Assembly (NCBI GenBank): GCA_963678095.2
Contig: OY782746.1
Location: forward strand, 496,001 to 560,000
Origin: G963678095 sp963678095
GTDB taxonomy: Bacteria; Bacillota; Negativicutes; Selenomonadales; Selenomonadaceae
Length of the DNA: 64,000 bases
Direction: 5' to 3'
Positions within the stretch are counted from its first letter, which is position 1, and each line of letters opens with the position of its first letter. The position numbers and the translations under genes are program-made. Below, piece after piece: positions 53,463 through 61,470 of this stretch. The notes beneath the pieces were generated by a model. That model made no database searches and had not been told where the DNA came from. It saw only the letters and a list, made by a program, of their open reading frames with translations.

Positions 53463-54167
53463 TTAATCTATATTTTTAATAATTTTACTATACAGTTTTT
53501 CTAATCTAACTTTATTTGGGCCTTGAAATTCTGTAAAAGCAGCATTCGGAATATTAGAGTTTTTAAATTTTTCATACCACTCTTTATTGTCCGTAAAAAC
53601 TACTTCTTCATCAACATCATCAAATTGATCTGCGGTAATATCAATAATCATTTTATTTCTCTCTAGTTCTAGCCAAGCATGAGTTTGTTTATTAAATATT
53701 CCCCACTGATACTTCGTCTGTATTGCCTGATTTTCCAAAAGATACCTAGCTAATAACATAGTTGTATCACCACAACATCCTTTAGGAAACTCCCCAAACC
53801 ATTGCGACTCAATTATGTCATTGGTGGTTAGTTTTTCTATTGCTTGCCTAAATCTCTTAGCATATTGAAATATTGGTGAAGATACTTGACGGTCAAATAA
53901 TATAATCTCACCTAAGTAACCATACCATTTTTCATTATTTATAGATTGTTCACCCAATGACTCATCTTTTATAAGTTTATTATCTTCTTCATTTAAGTTT
54001 ACTCCATATCTGTACACATAATTCATCCCATTTACTTGATCGGAGTTAGTAGTAAGCCAAATGCAAGCTTTATTACGTAAGCGTTCATCTTCCGCATCAT
54101 TTCGCTTTAATCCAATTCTCGGAATCAATTTTTTATATTGTCCATTTGAAAAATGATATAATTTCAT
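53463..54167 (-). CDS. Two-domain protein with a cysteine-peptidase/transglutaminase-like C-terminus
   Basis: This 234-residue protein is not assigned to a named family. The N-terminal third (MKLYHFSNGQYKKLIPRIGL ... CIWLTTN) resembles the first strands of ADP-ribosyltransferase-like folds, a weak likeness only. Residues 125-180 show a Cys-His-Asp order: FPKGCCGDTTMLLARYLL (C131/C132), THAWLELE (H163) and IIDITADQF (D176). That is the spacing of papain/transglutaminase-type catalytic sites. It lies in an AT-rich cluster with a HEPN-like gene and putAbiC. A toxin or effector-processing role is possible but unproven. Confidence 0.55.
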   Translation of the reverse strand: MKLYHFSNGQYKKLIPRIGLKRNDAEDERLRNKACIWLTTNSDQVNGMNYVYRYGVNLNEEDNKLIKDESLGEQSINNEKWYGYLGEIILFDRQVSSPIFQYAKRFRQAIEKLTTNDIIESQWFGEFPKGCCGDTTMLLARYLLENQAIQTKYQWGIFNKQTHAWLELERNKMIIDITADQFDDVDEEVVFTDNKEWYEKFKNSNIPNAAFTEFQGPNKVRLEKLYSKIIKNID

Positions 54168-54314
54168 CGTTTATCAACCTTTCATATCAGCTTATATAAC
54201 AATCATTTAATACATAATCAAATCTGTTGTGTCCTAAATAATCAAAAATATAGTTTTTCATACACCCATAAAAGTTCTAGTATTTTATAAAATACCAAAA
54301 CCCTCCCCAAATGC

Positions 54315-54869
54315 CTATTCACACTTTTTTCTTTTTTTCAACTCATAAAGTATATTATTCCATTCTTTGCGAGAATGTGATAGTTCCGACAGATTGAAAC
54401 GTTTCTCCATTTCTAAAATAAACGACTTTTTAAATATATCTGGCTTATTTAAAATATACCAACATCGAAACGCTTCTAATTCCGGCGACCTAATATAAGT
54501 ATCTTTTTCTACAATCACTAAACAACGAATACACTCAAAAATATTCATCGCATTAAGCTCAGTTTCAAACTCAATAAATATATTTCCTTTCCTTATGTCT
54601 CGATCTGCATGTTTAAAAAAATTCCGTGCTTTCCAAAGATGATTTTGCCAAAGGTTACGATATTCATCTTTTATATAAATTGTGTCATAATGTAATATCA
54701 GATTATTTTTACAGGCCTCATCTTCACTAATATGATCGTTTAAAATTTGAAGAGCTGCACAAACTAATGTATGAATAGATACTTCATCGCGCTCTTCAAA
54801 AAACAGTCGGATAGCTTCTTCTAATTGATTGCGCGCAGCTTTAAGCTTAGTAACGCAAACCTTCATCAT
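54315..54869 (-). CDS. HEPN-like protein
   Basis: This 184-residue, all-helical protein begins LKAARNQLEEAIRLFFEERD then EVSIHTLVCAALQIL. It has the sequence RNFFKH at residues 82-87, which fits the HEPN RNase motif R-x4-6-H, followed by ADRD. Many HEPN proteins are toxins or RNases in defence systems. No MNT or other antitoxin partner is next to it, and this broad family also has non-defence members. It is AT-rich like its neighbours. Confidence 0.5.
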   Translation of the reverse strand: MMKVCVTKLKAARNQLEEAIRLFFEERDEVSIHTLVCAALQILNDHISEDEACKNNLILHYDTIYIKDEYRNLWQNHLWKARNFFKHADRDIRKGNIFIEFETELNAMNIFECIRCLVIVEKDTYIRSPELEAFRCWYILNKPDIFKKSFILEMEKRFNLSELSHSRKEWNNILYELKKRKKCE

Positions 54870-55041
54870 TATACATCTCCTAAAAAGCTAATATGGCTAT
54901 TACTAAATTTTATTTCAACACCTTGTATTATATAATCTTTATATTAATTTCGCCAAATAATGAAAACTCCCTGGCACTGATATGCTGCACATCAATTCCC
55001 GGGAGTATCTCTGTTATATACTAATATTCATGCTAATTTTT

Positions 55042-55142
55042 CTACCACTCGGAAACATTATACATTACGAACCGCCATTAAATTTCCCCTAGCAAAATGC
55101 ATGAAGGCCTCTACACGCCCCTGCTCATAGCCCATCGTTTCC
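55042..55142 (-). pseudogene. Decayed copy of the gene fragment at 56907
   Basis: The minus strand reads ETMGYEQGRVEAFMHFARGN, matching ETIGYEQGRVEALAHFRGTE at 56907-57182. The nucleotide match covers about 100 bp including the common tail TACCACTCGG. It has lost its N-terminal part. Confidence 0.6.
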
Positions 55143-55167
55143 TCGCTTCTAATATTTATAACCTATT

Positions 55168-55767
55168 TCACTTCTTTAACACAGAATTCTTTAGATCGTT
55201 TCCTCGTTCTTTTAAAAAACCTTTGACATCATATAATATCATCATAGCATTTGCAATAAGCCGTCTCAATTCAATGTGCATTTTATTGATCTTTGAAAAA
55301 TTATCTACGCCAAAACGAATAATCTCAAGTTCTGAATCATTACTTTCTTGTAAATTAAAATCAATCGCTTCCTCTGAGCAGCTAAGCAACAAATCGTTGA
55401 TTTCATTGATTTTATTGTGGATTTTAGAACTAATCCACAAAGACTGATCATTTATTTCTCCTATTTTTTTAATTGTCCTTGCAACAAAAAAACGATTTGT
55501 AAAACAAGAATGACACTCTGTTTCAACTTCAGCTAATGTTATTTTATCCGTTGCAAAATCACACCTTGTACTTTCAAATACACCTGCTATTTTTTCCAGC
55601 GATTCATACGCTTTCAATCGCTTGTCAATCACCTTGCGATAGTAATCATTTTTATAATCTGTGTTTTTTGACCACAAGTTGAAGATACATGTCAATAATG
55701 TAGCACCAATTGCACCACTGACAACACTTAAAAAATCCAATTCACCCCACCCCTTTAATTGAATCAT
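55168..55767 (-). CDS. Membrane-anchored cytoplasmic protein, unknown
   Basis: This is a 199-residue protein. One N-terminal hydrophobic segment (FLSVVSGAIGATLLTCIFNL) is followed by a long polar helical region (YYRKVIDKRLKAYESLEKIA). No named family is recognised. Its layout, an anchor plus a helical domain, is common for small proteins in defence islands. It lies beside putAbiC and the HEPN-like gene. Confidence 0.5.
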   Translation of the reverse strand: MIQLKGWGELDFLSVVSGAIGATLLTCIFNLWSKNTDYKNDYYRKVIDKRLKAYESLEKIAGVFESTRCDFATDKITLAEVETECHSCFTNRFFVARTIKKIGEINDQSLWISSKIHNKINEINDLLLSCSEEAIDFNLQESNDSELEIIRFGVDNFSKINKMHIELRRLIANAMMILYDVKGFLKERGNDLKNSVLKK

Positions 55768-55776
55768 TTGAACTTT

Positions 55777-55893
55777 CTATGCATAATAACATTTACCAGA
55801 TTGGAACCGAGCTACAAAAACTATGATTTGTTTGCCACGATCACACTGACATAACCACTGAATTCGACCGGGTAAGTTTAGCTTTTTTGGCAT
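55777..55893 (-). pseudogene. CDCG-motif small protein, decayed copy 2
   Basis: It reads MPKKLNLPGRIQWLCQCDRG and ends FQSGKCYYA. Compared with copy 1 it has an internal deletion of about 20 codons after MPKKLNL and a Cys-to-Arg change in the CDCG motif. It is out of use by all signs. Confidence 0.55.
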
Positions 55894-55994
55894 AGCAAAT
55901 GCCTCTTAAAAGTTTCTATTTTTTGCCATATGTTTTATAATAAATAAGAATTACACATCTCATTTATTTTACCTCTATTTGAAAGGATGATTTT

Positions 55995-56821
55995 TTGAAA
56001 AAATCAAAACTAGGTCTCCATTATCTTGCCTTTTTAATTATTTTTATAGGCTTGCTGTTGCCATTCATTATTTGGCTTAATGAAGGCTTGTTTGCCGCAT
56101 CTTATAACGATTTAAGCAATGCTGGTGACTGGTTGGGTGGTACGTCTGCTCCGTTGTTTTCATTAGCCGGTTTTATTTTAATGTATGCCGCATATAAAGC
56201 TCAAAAAGAAGAACTGGCATTAACTAGACAAGAAATGAACGATACTCGAAAAGAATTGAAAACTCAAAACGAAACACTATCTCACCAAAGATTTGAAAAC
56301 ACTTTTTTAATATGCTTACACTCCACCACCAAATCGTAAACTCAATCTCATTTATAGTTAAGGAGCAAATGATTGATCAAAGTACTAAAGTTGGTCGACA
56401 ATATTTTCAATGGGCGTATGAGAATTTTAAAACTTACTATACCACAGTCAAAAATGAACGACCTCTAGAAATAGATAATAATAGCAACATCACTTCTAAA
56501 GCAATGCACTGCATCGGGCAAAAAGCTTATCAACAATTTTTTAGAGATAATCAAGTATTTCTCGGACACTATTTCAGAAATGCCTACCATATACTCCGCT
56601 CTATTGATGAATCATCTCTGACTGATAAAGAAAAAATACATTATGCGAAACTTTTTTCTGCCCAATTATCTTCAGATGAGCAACATTTACTATTTTACAA
56701 TTGTTTTTGTGGTCCTTATGGTAAATTTGCTAATTTAGCTAAATTATACGATGTCTTTGACACAATGGACGATATCACGTTATTAGAAAAAAACCACAGA
56801 GAACTATTTATGAAAAAATAA
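55995..56821 (+). CDS. Putative abortive-infection protein (putAbiC family), split by a -1 frameshift at a T6 run
   Basis: TTG 55995 (AAAGG upstream) opens a frame to 56339; a second frame covers about 56310-56821. Together they give one putAbiC-type protein: two N-terminal helices (HYLAFLIIFIGLLLPFIIWL and GGTSAPLFSLAGFILMYAAY), a coiled coil, RFENTFF, then LTLHHQIVNSISF, HYFRNAYHILRSID and LFSAQLSSDEQHLLFYNCF. The join needs a -1 shift at T TTT TTA (56302-56308), which is a slippery heptamer in the correct frame. It may be a programmed frameshift, a phase-variable tract, a mutation or a sequencing error. Confidence 0.75.
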
Positions 56822-56822
56822 A

Positions 56823-56870
56823 AAACTTCAATCCAAGCATCAACACGATACTTGGATTGAAGTTTTTTTA
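56823..56870 (+). terminator. Strong terminator after putAbiC
   Basis: AACTTCAATCCAAG pairs with CTTGGATTGAAGTT, followed by TTTTTTA. Confidence 0.95.
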
Positions 56871-56906
56871 TCCAGTTATTAAATCACCACCAAATCCTTA
56901 TCACAT

Positions 56907-57320
56907 TTACCACTCGGCGACACTATATATAACTGATCCGCCCTTGCATTCAGTTCCTCTAAAATGTGCCAATGCCTCCACACGTCCCTGCTCATATCCA
57001 ATCGTTTCATATACCGTGCTGTCGACCACAGTCACGCCTGCCTTAATCCCGTGATCTTTGCGCAGATCAATTTTATAGACATCAACCTTCTGTTGATCCG
57101 CCGGAAGCACCTGCCCGACTGCATCTTTTGTGATCGGCGTCACAACGGTCCTGTCAGTCTTTTCCAAGGCCGCCGGCGACAATGTAGGATCATTTGCTGC
57201 AATCTGCTTTTCGACGATTGTTGCGGCTTTCTCTACCGTCGGAGCGGCGACATAGTAATTGGCTACCGGCTGCGTTTTTCCAGCCTGTATCTTTTCGAGA
57301 GCCGCCTGCAGAAGTTTGGC
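56907..57320 (-). pseudogene. 5'-truncated gene fused to phage DNA
   Basis: The minus-strand frame reads KLLQAALEKIQAGKTQPVAN ... VYKIDLRKDHGIKAGVTVVD ... YETIGYEQGRVEALAHF. It begins directly at the junction with the terminase gene, where a TAA precedes it, so the true start is lost. I do not know the family. A second, shorter relic lies at 55042. Only a chance internal TTG could start the remaining piece. Confidence 0.55.
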
Positions 57321-58246
57321 ATTTTACTCTGATATATTGAGCTTATTCTGTAGGGCATAGTGTCGTATACCTCACGAACAACGAGAGCCGTGCGTTTTTC
57401 TTCTAAAAGTTTCAGAATAATTTTAAGCGCAACATGATAAGACTTGCTTGATCCATAACCACCTACAAGAAAATAGTACTTGCTTTGCCAGTCAAACAAA
57501 AAATCTTCAAAATGAGGATTTACCTCTTTATTTATTCCCATTATCCCGACGTCCTTTCTGCCTATGGTGATATGGATTGATTCATCTTTATTACCAGCAT
57601 CGTTTAACACAGTAACCTCAGCTTTTAGTTTCTCAACCCGCAGGCATTGCTCTTCTGTAACCATTTCAGACCGGCAGAGTTCCTCGTATTGCTTGAGCAT
57701 ATTGGTCAATGCCTTCATTGCAGCAGATTGAGCTTTAAGGAATGTTGCCTGCTTATCCCAAGCAAATTGGAGTTCAAATTCTTCTTCCCATGATGAATCA
57801 CCCTGTTTCTGCCGTTTGAGAACCTGGGTCATATCCGCCTTATCCTCAACATACATAATCTTTTGCGCCCGGAGTATCGCCGCATACTTGATACAGATAT
57901 TGCCCCAGAGTATGTCAACCGGTGAAACCGCAGTAAGTTCTTCGGCGATCTCCAGCATCTCGGCCGGCAGATACTTGGCAAACAGCCCATGTGTCATAGC
58001 ATTGTGATTGCCAGGTGGTGCATGTCCGCCGCGATTGCCTTTGGCGTACTGGTTACCCTTGGGGGCAGGTGGCGGTGCACCCTTTTTTGTATGCACACCT
58101 TTTTTATTTTGTGTGCATACCTTTTGCCAGCCGTAGCGTGTTTTCCACGATTTGACGGTATTGAGTGAGACACCGTATTTTTCGGCTATTTCTTTGTATT
58201 TGAGGCCGGCGACGTAATCCGCCTCGGCCTGTTCAATCTTTGTCAC
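57263..58246 (-). CDS. Phage terminase small subunit running into a truncated large subunit
   Basis: GTG 58246 follows GGTGGTGA; the frame opens at 58354. Residues 1-60 have a helix-turn-helix (YKEIAEKYGVSLNTVKSWKT), then the KGNQYAKGNRGGHAPPGNHN stretch typical of small terminase subunits. Without a stop the frame continues into the start of a large subunit (VNPHFEDFLFDWQSKYYFLV) with Walker A GGYGSSKSYH and TALVVREVYDTM. Homology ends there, and the last 25 residues come from the joined relic. The packaging motor is therefore non-functional. Confidence 0.75.
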   Translation of the reverse strand: MTKIEQAEADYVAGLKYKEIAEKYGVSLNTVKSWKTRYGWQKVCTQNKKGVHTKKGAPPPAPKGNQYAKGNRGGHAPPGNHNAMTHGLFAKYLPAEMLEIAEELTAVSPVDILWGNICIKYAAILRAQKIMYVEDKADMTQVLKRQKQGDSSWEEEFELQFAWDKQATFLKAQSAAMKALTNMLKQYEELCRSEMVTEEQCLRVEKLKAEVTVLNDAGNKDESIHITIGRKDVGIMGINKEVNPHFEDFLFDWQSKYYFLVGGYGSSKSYHVALKIILKLLEEKRTALVVREVYDTMPYRISSIYQSKMPNFCRRLSKRYRLEKRSR

Positions 58247-58281
58247 ATAATCACCACCGCCTGAGTGTTTGTTTGGGGCAT

Positions 58282-58307
58282 GAAAAAAGCACCCCGAAGG
58301 ATGCTTT
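58282..58307 (-). terminator. Terminator between phage genes
   Basis: On the minus strand AAAGCATCC-TTC-GGGGTGCTTT is followed by TTTTC. It is near-identical to the hairpin at 46327. Confidence 0.7.
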
Positions 58308-58311
58308 GATG

Positions 58312-58596
58312 TTATATACAAGAATAATTGTTCCATCCATGAAGTTTCGCACAATCTTTTACATATTTATCAAAATCATCAACCTCAAAATTTAATTTAT
58401 CAACCGTTACATAACATTCATTTTCCTCATAATTTATATTTACATTAATAACTTCGTATTCATAAGGGTCTTTCCATATAGGATCTGAGATAAAATCTCC
58501 TGCATGTGGTATGATGTCTGAATTAAATTCTTTGTGAATATCGACAGGGCACTTACTACCTTTAATTCCTATTTGTTGCGAAATATAAATTTTCAT
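58312..58596 (-). CDS. Small hypothetical phage-region protein
   Basis: This 94-residue, acidic protein with alternating strands (YEYEVINVNINYEENECYVT) is not recognised. It is placed in the minus-strand run of phage genes and followed by a terminator. Confidence 0.45.
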   Translation of the reverse strand: MKIYISQQIGIKGSKCPVDIHKEFNSDIIPHAGDFISDPIWKDPYEYEVINVNINYEENECYVTVDKLNFEVDDFDKYVKDCAKLHGWNNYSCI

Positions 58597-58680
58597 ATAG
58601 TTTATCCCCTTTGCGGCAATCTATTATACTAAAGTATTCTTCGATTATTCTTCGGCAAACAAAAGGAATATCCTGCCAAA

Positions 58681-58896
58681 TCACCCCACTACCATATTTT
58701 TAATAAACCAATAAAAGCCAACCATAACCACCACAATGATCCCCGCAACGATCCAGTACGCCATATAGAGCTCATTTATCAGTGCAATTACCACGCCTAC
58801 TGCTACGAGATAATATACCCTTGCATCTACCCAGCCGGTTTTACCGAGCAGAATTGATGCGATGATTAGAGCTATGGCCATAATATATACCAACAT
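58681..58896 (-). CDS. Small two/three-helix membrane protein
   Basis: This 71-residue protein has ATG 58896 after AAAGGAGG. Almost all of it is hydrophobic (YIMAIALIIASILLG and VAGIIVVVMVGFYWFI). It could be a holin-like or other small phage membrane protein; no family is assigned. Confidence 0.5.
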   Translation of the reverse strand: MLVYIMAIALIIASILLGKTGWVDARVYYLVAVGVVIALINELYMAYWIVAGIIVVVMVGFYWFIKNMVVG

Positions 58897-58928
58897 AGTT
58901 TATACCTCCTTTCTAAAAATGGGTATAG

Positions 58929-58953
58929 AAAAAGCACCCCGTTTAGAGGTGCT
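58929..58953 (-). terminator. Terminator after a small phage gene
   Basis: On the minus strand AAGCACCTC-TAAAC-GGGGTGCTT is followed by TTTCT. It belongs to the same hairpin family as 46327 and 58282. Confidence 0.65.
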
Positions 58954-58974
58954 TAAGGATAAATATAATTCATT

Positions 58975-59142
58975 TTATCTTTGCAAAAAACCCATCTGTC
59001 TTTCTATTTCTTCGAACTGTCGTCTAATTTCAGTGTTGTTTTTGTCAATTGCATCAGCTACAGCAGACGATACATCACGTCCATTATTCATTTCAGTTTT
59101 TATAAGAGTTTCAATCGCATGCTTCTTTAAACCTATATTCAT
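58975..59142 (-). CDS. Small helical protein, 55 residues
   Basis: ATG 59142 has AAAAGGAGTG about 9 nt upstream. The sequence MNIGLKKHAIETLIKTEMNN followed by a charged coiled-coil tail suggests a small phage protein. It is not assigned to any family. Confidence 0.5.
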   Translation of the reverse strand: MNIGLKKHAIETLIKTEMNNGRDVSSAVADAIDKNNTEIRRQFEEIERQMGFLQR

Positions 59143-59209
59143 GATCGCCACACTCCTTTTATTTTATCCAGTAACCTTCGGCAAACAAAAAGAATGTCCT
59201 GCCAAATTA

Positions 59210-60004
59210 TTAACAATATGGAATTTTGGACTTTTCTATATCAATGCTTGTTTCATCAAAACCAGATGCCATTAAAAAAAGTTTAACTTCATCTACGGTT
59301 ATGTTGTTTTTTGGTCCTATGATAATTCTGCTTATTCTCTCAGTCTTGAACTTCAGTCGAAAAAACGGACTTATTTTCCCTTGTGTTTGCCTGAATTCCA
59401 TTTTAGACAGTATTTCTGAATCTATTTTATACCCCTTATTTTTTGTTGGTATATATATTAGTCTAACTTCGTCTTCTTCCTTAAAAAAATCTGCCTTCCA
59501 TGTATATTGTTCCAGCCAATATACCATCTTATTCCAATGGCCCCAAAGACCGTTCTTTTCATCAAATCCTTTTATGAAATTTTTGATTACATCTAAATTT
59601 TTATCAATATATTTGACTGGCTCAAAATACATTTGAGAATCCTCCAACAGACGTAAATAATCCCCATCACGCATTAAATCCCAGTAGAATCCAACAGAAA
59701 ACCCTTTACCATCATCTGCGTACCCTCTCCATTGACTTAATAAATTTGCCTTTTTTGAAAAACAAGTGATATATCCTTGTAGATCTTTATAAAATTTGTC
59801 TATTTCATTATATTGTTCCGGGGATATCTCTCTATTTTCTTTCATTTTCTTTGCAATATGAATAATATATTGCAACTCATATGAATCGCTTGAATGCCTT
59901 GCATTGCATAGCCAAAGCTCTTTATTTTCAATAATGCTTTTAAATACAGCCATAGAACAATAGTGATATTTTAAGTCAGCAGTTATTCTATCTTCTTTAT
60001 CCAT
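59210..60004 (-). CDS. DUF2971 family protein
   Basis: This protein has about 264 residues; the start may be ATG 60004 or the codon at 60010. The N-terminal hallmark is YHYCSMAVFKSIIENKELWL then SYELQYI. CFSKKANLLSQWRGYADDGK and the FSVGFYWDL segment complete the DUF2971 pattern. The family is common on phages and islands and is sometimes linked to defence, with no proven activity. It lies in the degraded prophage. Confidence 0.75.
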   Translation of the reverse strand: MDKEDRITADLKYHYCSMAVFKSIIENKELWLCNARHSSDSYELQYIIHIAKKMKENREISPEQYNEIDKFYKDLQGYITCFSKKANLLSQWRGYADDGKGFSVGFYWDLMRDGDYLRLLEDSQMYFEPVKYIDKNLDVIKNFIKGFDEKNGLWGHWNKMVYWLEQYTWKADFFKEEDEVRLIYIPTKNKGYKIDSEILSKMEFRQTQGKISPFFRLKFKTERISRIIIGPKNNITVDEVKLFLMASGFDETSIDIEKSKIPYC

Positions 60005-60062
60005 AATCAAATCACCTCATATCATATCATCTGATATTACTATGATAGCACTATGGTTAATA

Positions 60063-60440
60063 TTATCCAATCCCTCCATGCACTTCCATTTTTCGCACCT
60101 CAACAATCTTCCGCAGCGCGATAAATTTGCTATCCCATCCGTCCATTTCGCCTTGGGCTACGATATAGAGCGCATTTGCTTGGTCAACATCATCTTGGGC
60201 CGTTGCAACATCCTCGTCATTCTCGGCCATCGCCTTTGTGAGCGTCGCATTCTTCTCCCCACTATACTTTACCATCGCCCGGGCCATTGCCCTCTTGAGC
60301 GTTGTCTGCTTGATTACCAGGTCCGCTTTATACTGAGCACACAGATCAGACAGCCGGGCGATGTTATTGCTGCAGATACTCAATGCTTGATTGAGTTCTA
60401 GCGGCGTTGGATTCTGCGGTATCTGAAATTCTTTACCCAT
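60063..60440 (-). CDS. Phage-type helical protein, unknown
   Basis: This 125-residue protein is highly helical (LNQALSICSNNIARLSDLCA ... KRAMARAMVKYSGEKNATLT). Its look and place before the HNH and terminase genes fit small recombination-associated phage proteins, but no family is certain. Confidence 0.5.
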   Translation of the reverse strand: MGKEFQIPQNPTPLELNQALSICSNNIARLSDLCAQYKADLVIKQTTLKRAMARAMVKYSGEKNATLTKAMAENDEDVATAQDDVDQANALYIVAQGEMDGWDSKFIALRKIVEVRKMEVHGGIG

Positions 60441-60481
60441 TACACATCATACCCCATCTTTCTGCGCACCCTGTGCCTACA

Positions 60482-60756
60482 TTATTCCCCGCTTATTCCT
60501 AGGCGCCGCCCCGCATACTCAAACATTTCTTCTTGCGTGTGTAGTCCTAAATGATTTTTGCCGTGGCAACCTTTTTGTATAGCTGCCGGCCCTCAAGCAT
60601 AAGCACGTTCTTCGGCATATCCGGCCCACCCGCACCCTTTGGTATGATATGAGATATTTCGAGATAGTGGATGCCTCCGCATATCTCACAGTAGTCATGC
60701 TCCTTGCGAAATTGCCGCATAAATGCCGGATCACGAGGCTTTGATTTTGGAAACAT
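60482..60756 (-). pseudogene. HNH endonuclease, frameshifted
   Basis: ATG 60756 opens CEICGGIHYLEISHIIPKGA and PDMPKNVLML, the first half of an HNH nuclease. After a frameshift near 60580 another frame gives GCHGKNHLGLHTQEEMFEYA and a GRRLGISGE end at TAA 60484-60482. An intact HNH gene usually sits next to terminase and helps DNA packaging; this one is broken. Confidence 0.7.
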
Positions 60757-60818
60757 TCATTATCACATCCAGATATTTACAAAATATAGTTTATATGTTA
60801 ATATGTATTCGGTAATAT

Positions 60819-60892
60819 CCCCTTGTAACTCAATTGGAAAGAGTGCCCTTCTCATAAAGGGGAAGTTGCGGGTTCAAATCCCGCCAAGGAAA
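60819..60892 (+). tRNA. tRNA with anticodon CAU (Met or Ile2 type), phage-like
   Basis: The cloverleaf can be drawn by eye: acceptor CCCCTTG / CAAGGAA (two end mismatches), D arm ACTC/GAGT with GG in the loop, anticodon arm CCCTT-CTCATAA-AGGGG (CAU), T arm GCGGG-TTCAAAT-CCCGC. The total is 74 nt with discriminator A and no encoded CCA. The weak acceptor end and its place among phage genes suggest a phage tRNA or a decaying copy. It is on the strand opposite to the phage genes. Confidence 0.65.
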
Positions 60893-60897
60893 TCGAC

Positions 60898-60930
60898 GCA
60901 GTCAATGTTAATTCATTGGCTGCTTTTTTG
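60898..60930 (+). terminator. Terminator of the tRNA gene
   Basis: GCAGTCAATG pairs with CATTGGCTGC (one G-T), followed by TTTTTTG. Confidence 0.9.
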
Positions 60931-61000
60931 TTTTTATCAACAGTATAGACCCGCCCTGATTTCGATATCTTTAAGGTCTGCCGTTAAAACAGATTCCCTT

Positions 61001-61174
61001 TCATCTAATTCGGGCCTTGTCCGCGCCCCAGTGATACAGCCTAAAAAAAACGCTGGCAAATTGGTATTGAGTATGAATATCTTCCATCTCAGAAAGAATT
61101 TCCTCACGCCGGTGCATCAATCGGTCTTTTTCTTTTTGCTCTAGAGTACGTTTATCAAATAAGCCAAACCACAT
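61001..61174 (-). CDS. Small charged protein, 57 residues
   Basis: ATG 61174 has GAGGTG 6 nt upstream. The sequence MWFGLFDKRTLEQKEKDRLM then a coiled-coil-like stretch is not recognised. It is probably a small phage gene. Confidence 0.45.
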   Translation of the reverse strand: MWFGLFDKRTLEQKEKDRLMHRREEILSEMEDIHTQYQFASVFFRLYHWGADKARIR

Positions 61175-61183
61175 ATTTATCAC

Positions 61184-61470
61184 CTCTATGTAATTTCAGG
61201 CCGCAAATGCAGAAGGTGACACTCGGCTATGTGCTGCCCAATTCCGGGCATAGAAATAGCCACCAGCGTTTGCTAGTGGCTATAATATCGATCGTGCGAC
61301 AACCGCTAAACTAAAGTGCCGGCGTGCCTAAAGCACTGTGGCCCCCGCGGAGTTCAACCGCACCTATTGGTTCCCAGCCAATTATTCTTGCCACACCGCA
61401 ACTTGGTTGCATCGCGAATACAATCCAAATTACTAAAGCACAAACTAATAAGAGTTTGTTTTCCAAAACT
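61184..61470. other. Intergenic with a hairpin at 61256-61283
   Basis: The only structure is ATAGCCACCAG/CTAGTGGCTAT, with no T run of note; it resembles the hairpin at 45704. No gene is seen. Confidence 0.4.

Noticed and set aside
54971..55006. Hairpin CTCCCTGG / CCCGGGAG
   Set aside because: The stem is short and interrupted with no T run on either strand, so it is not reported as a terminator.
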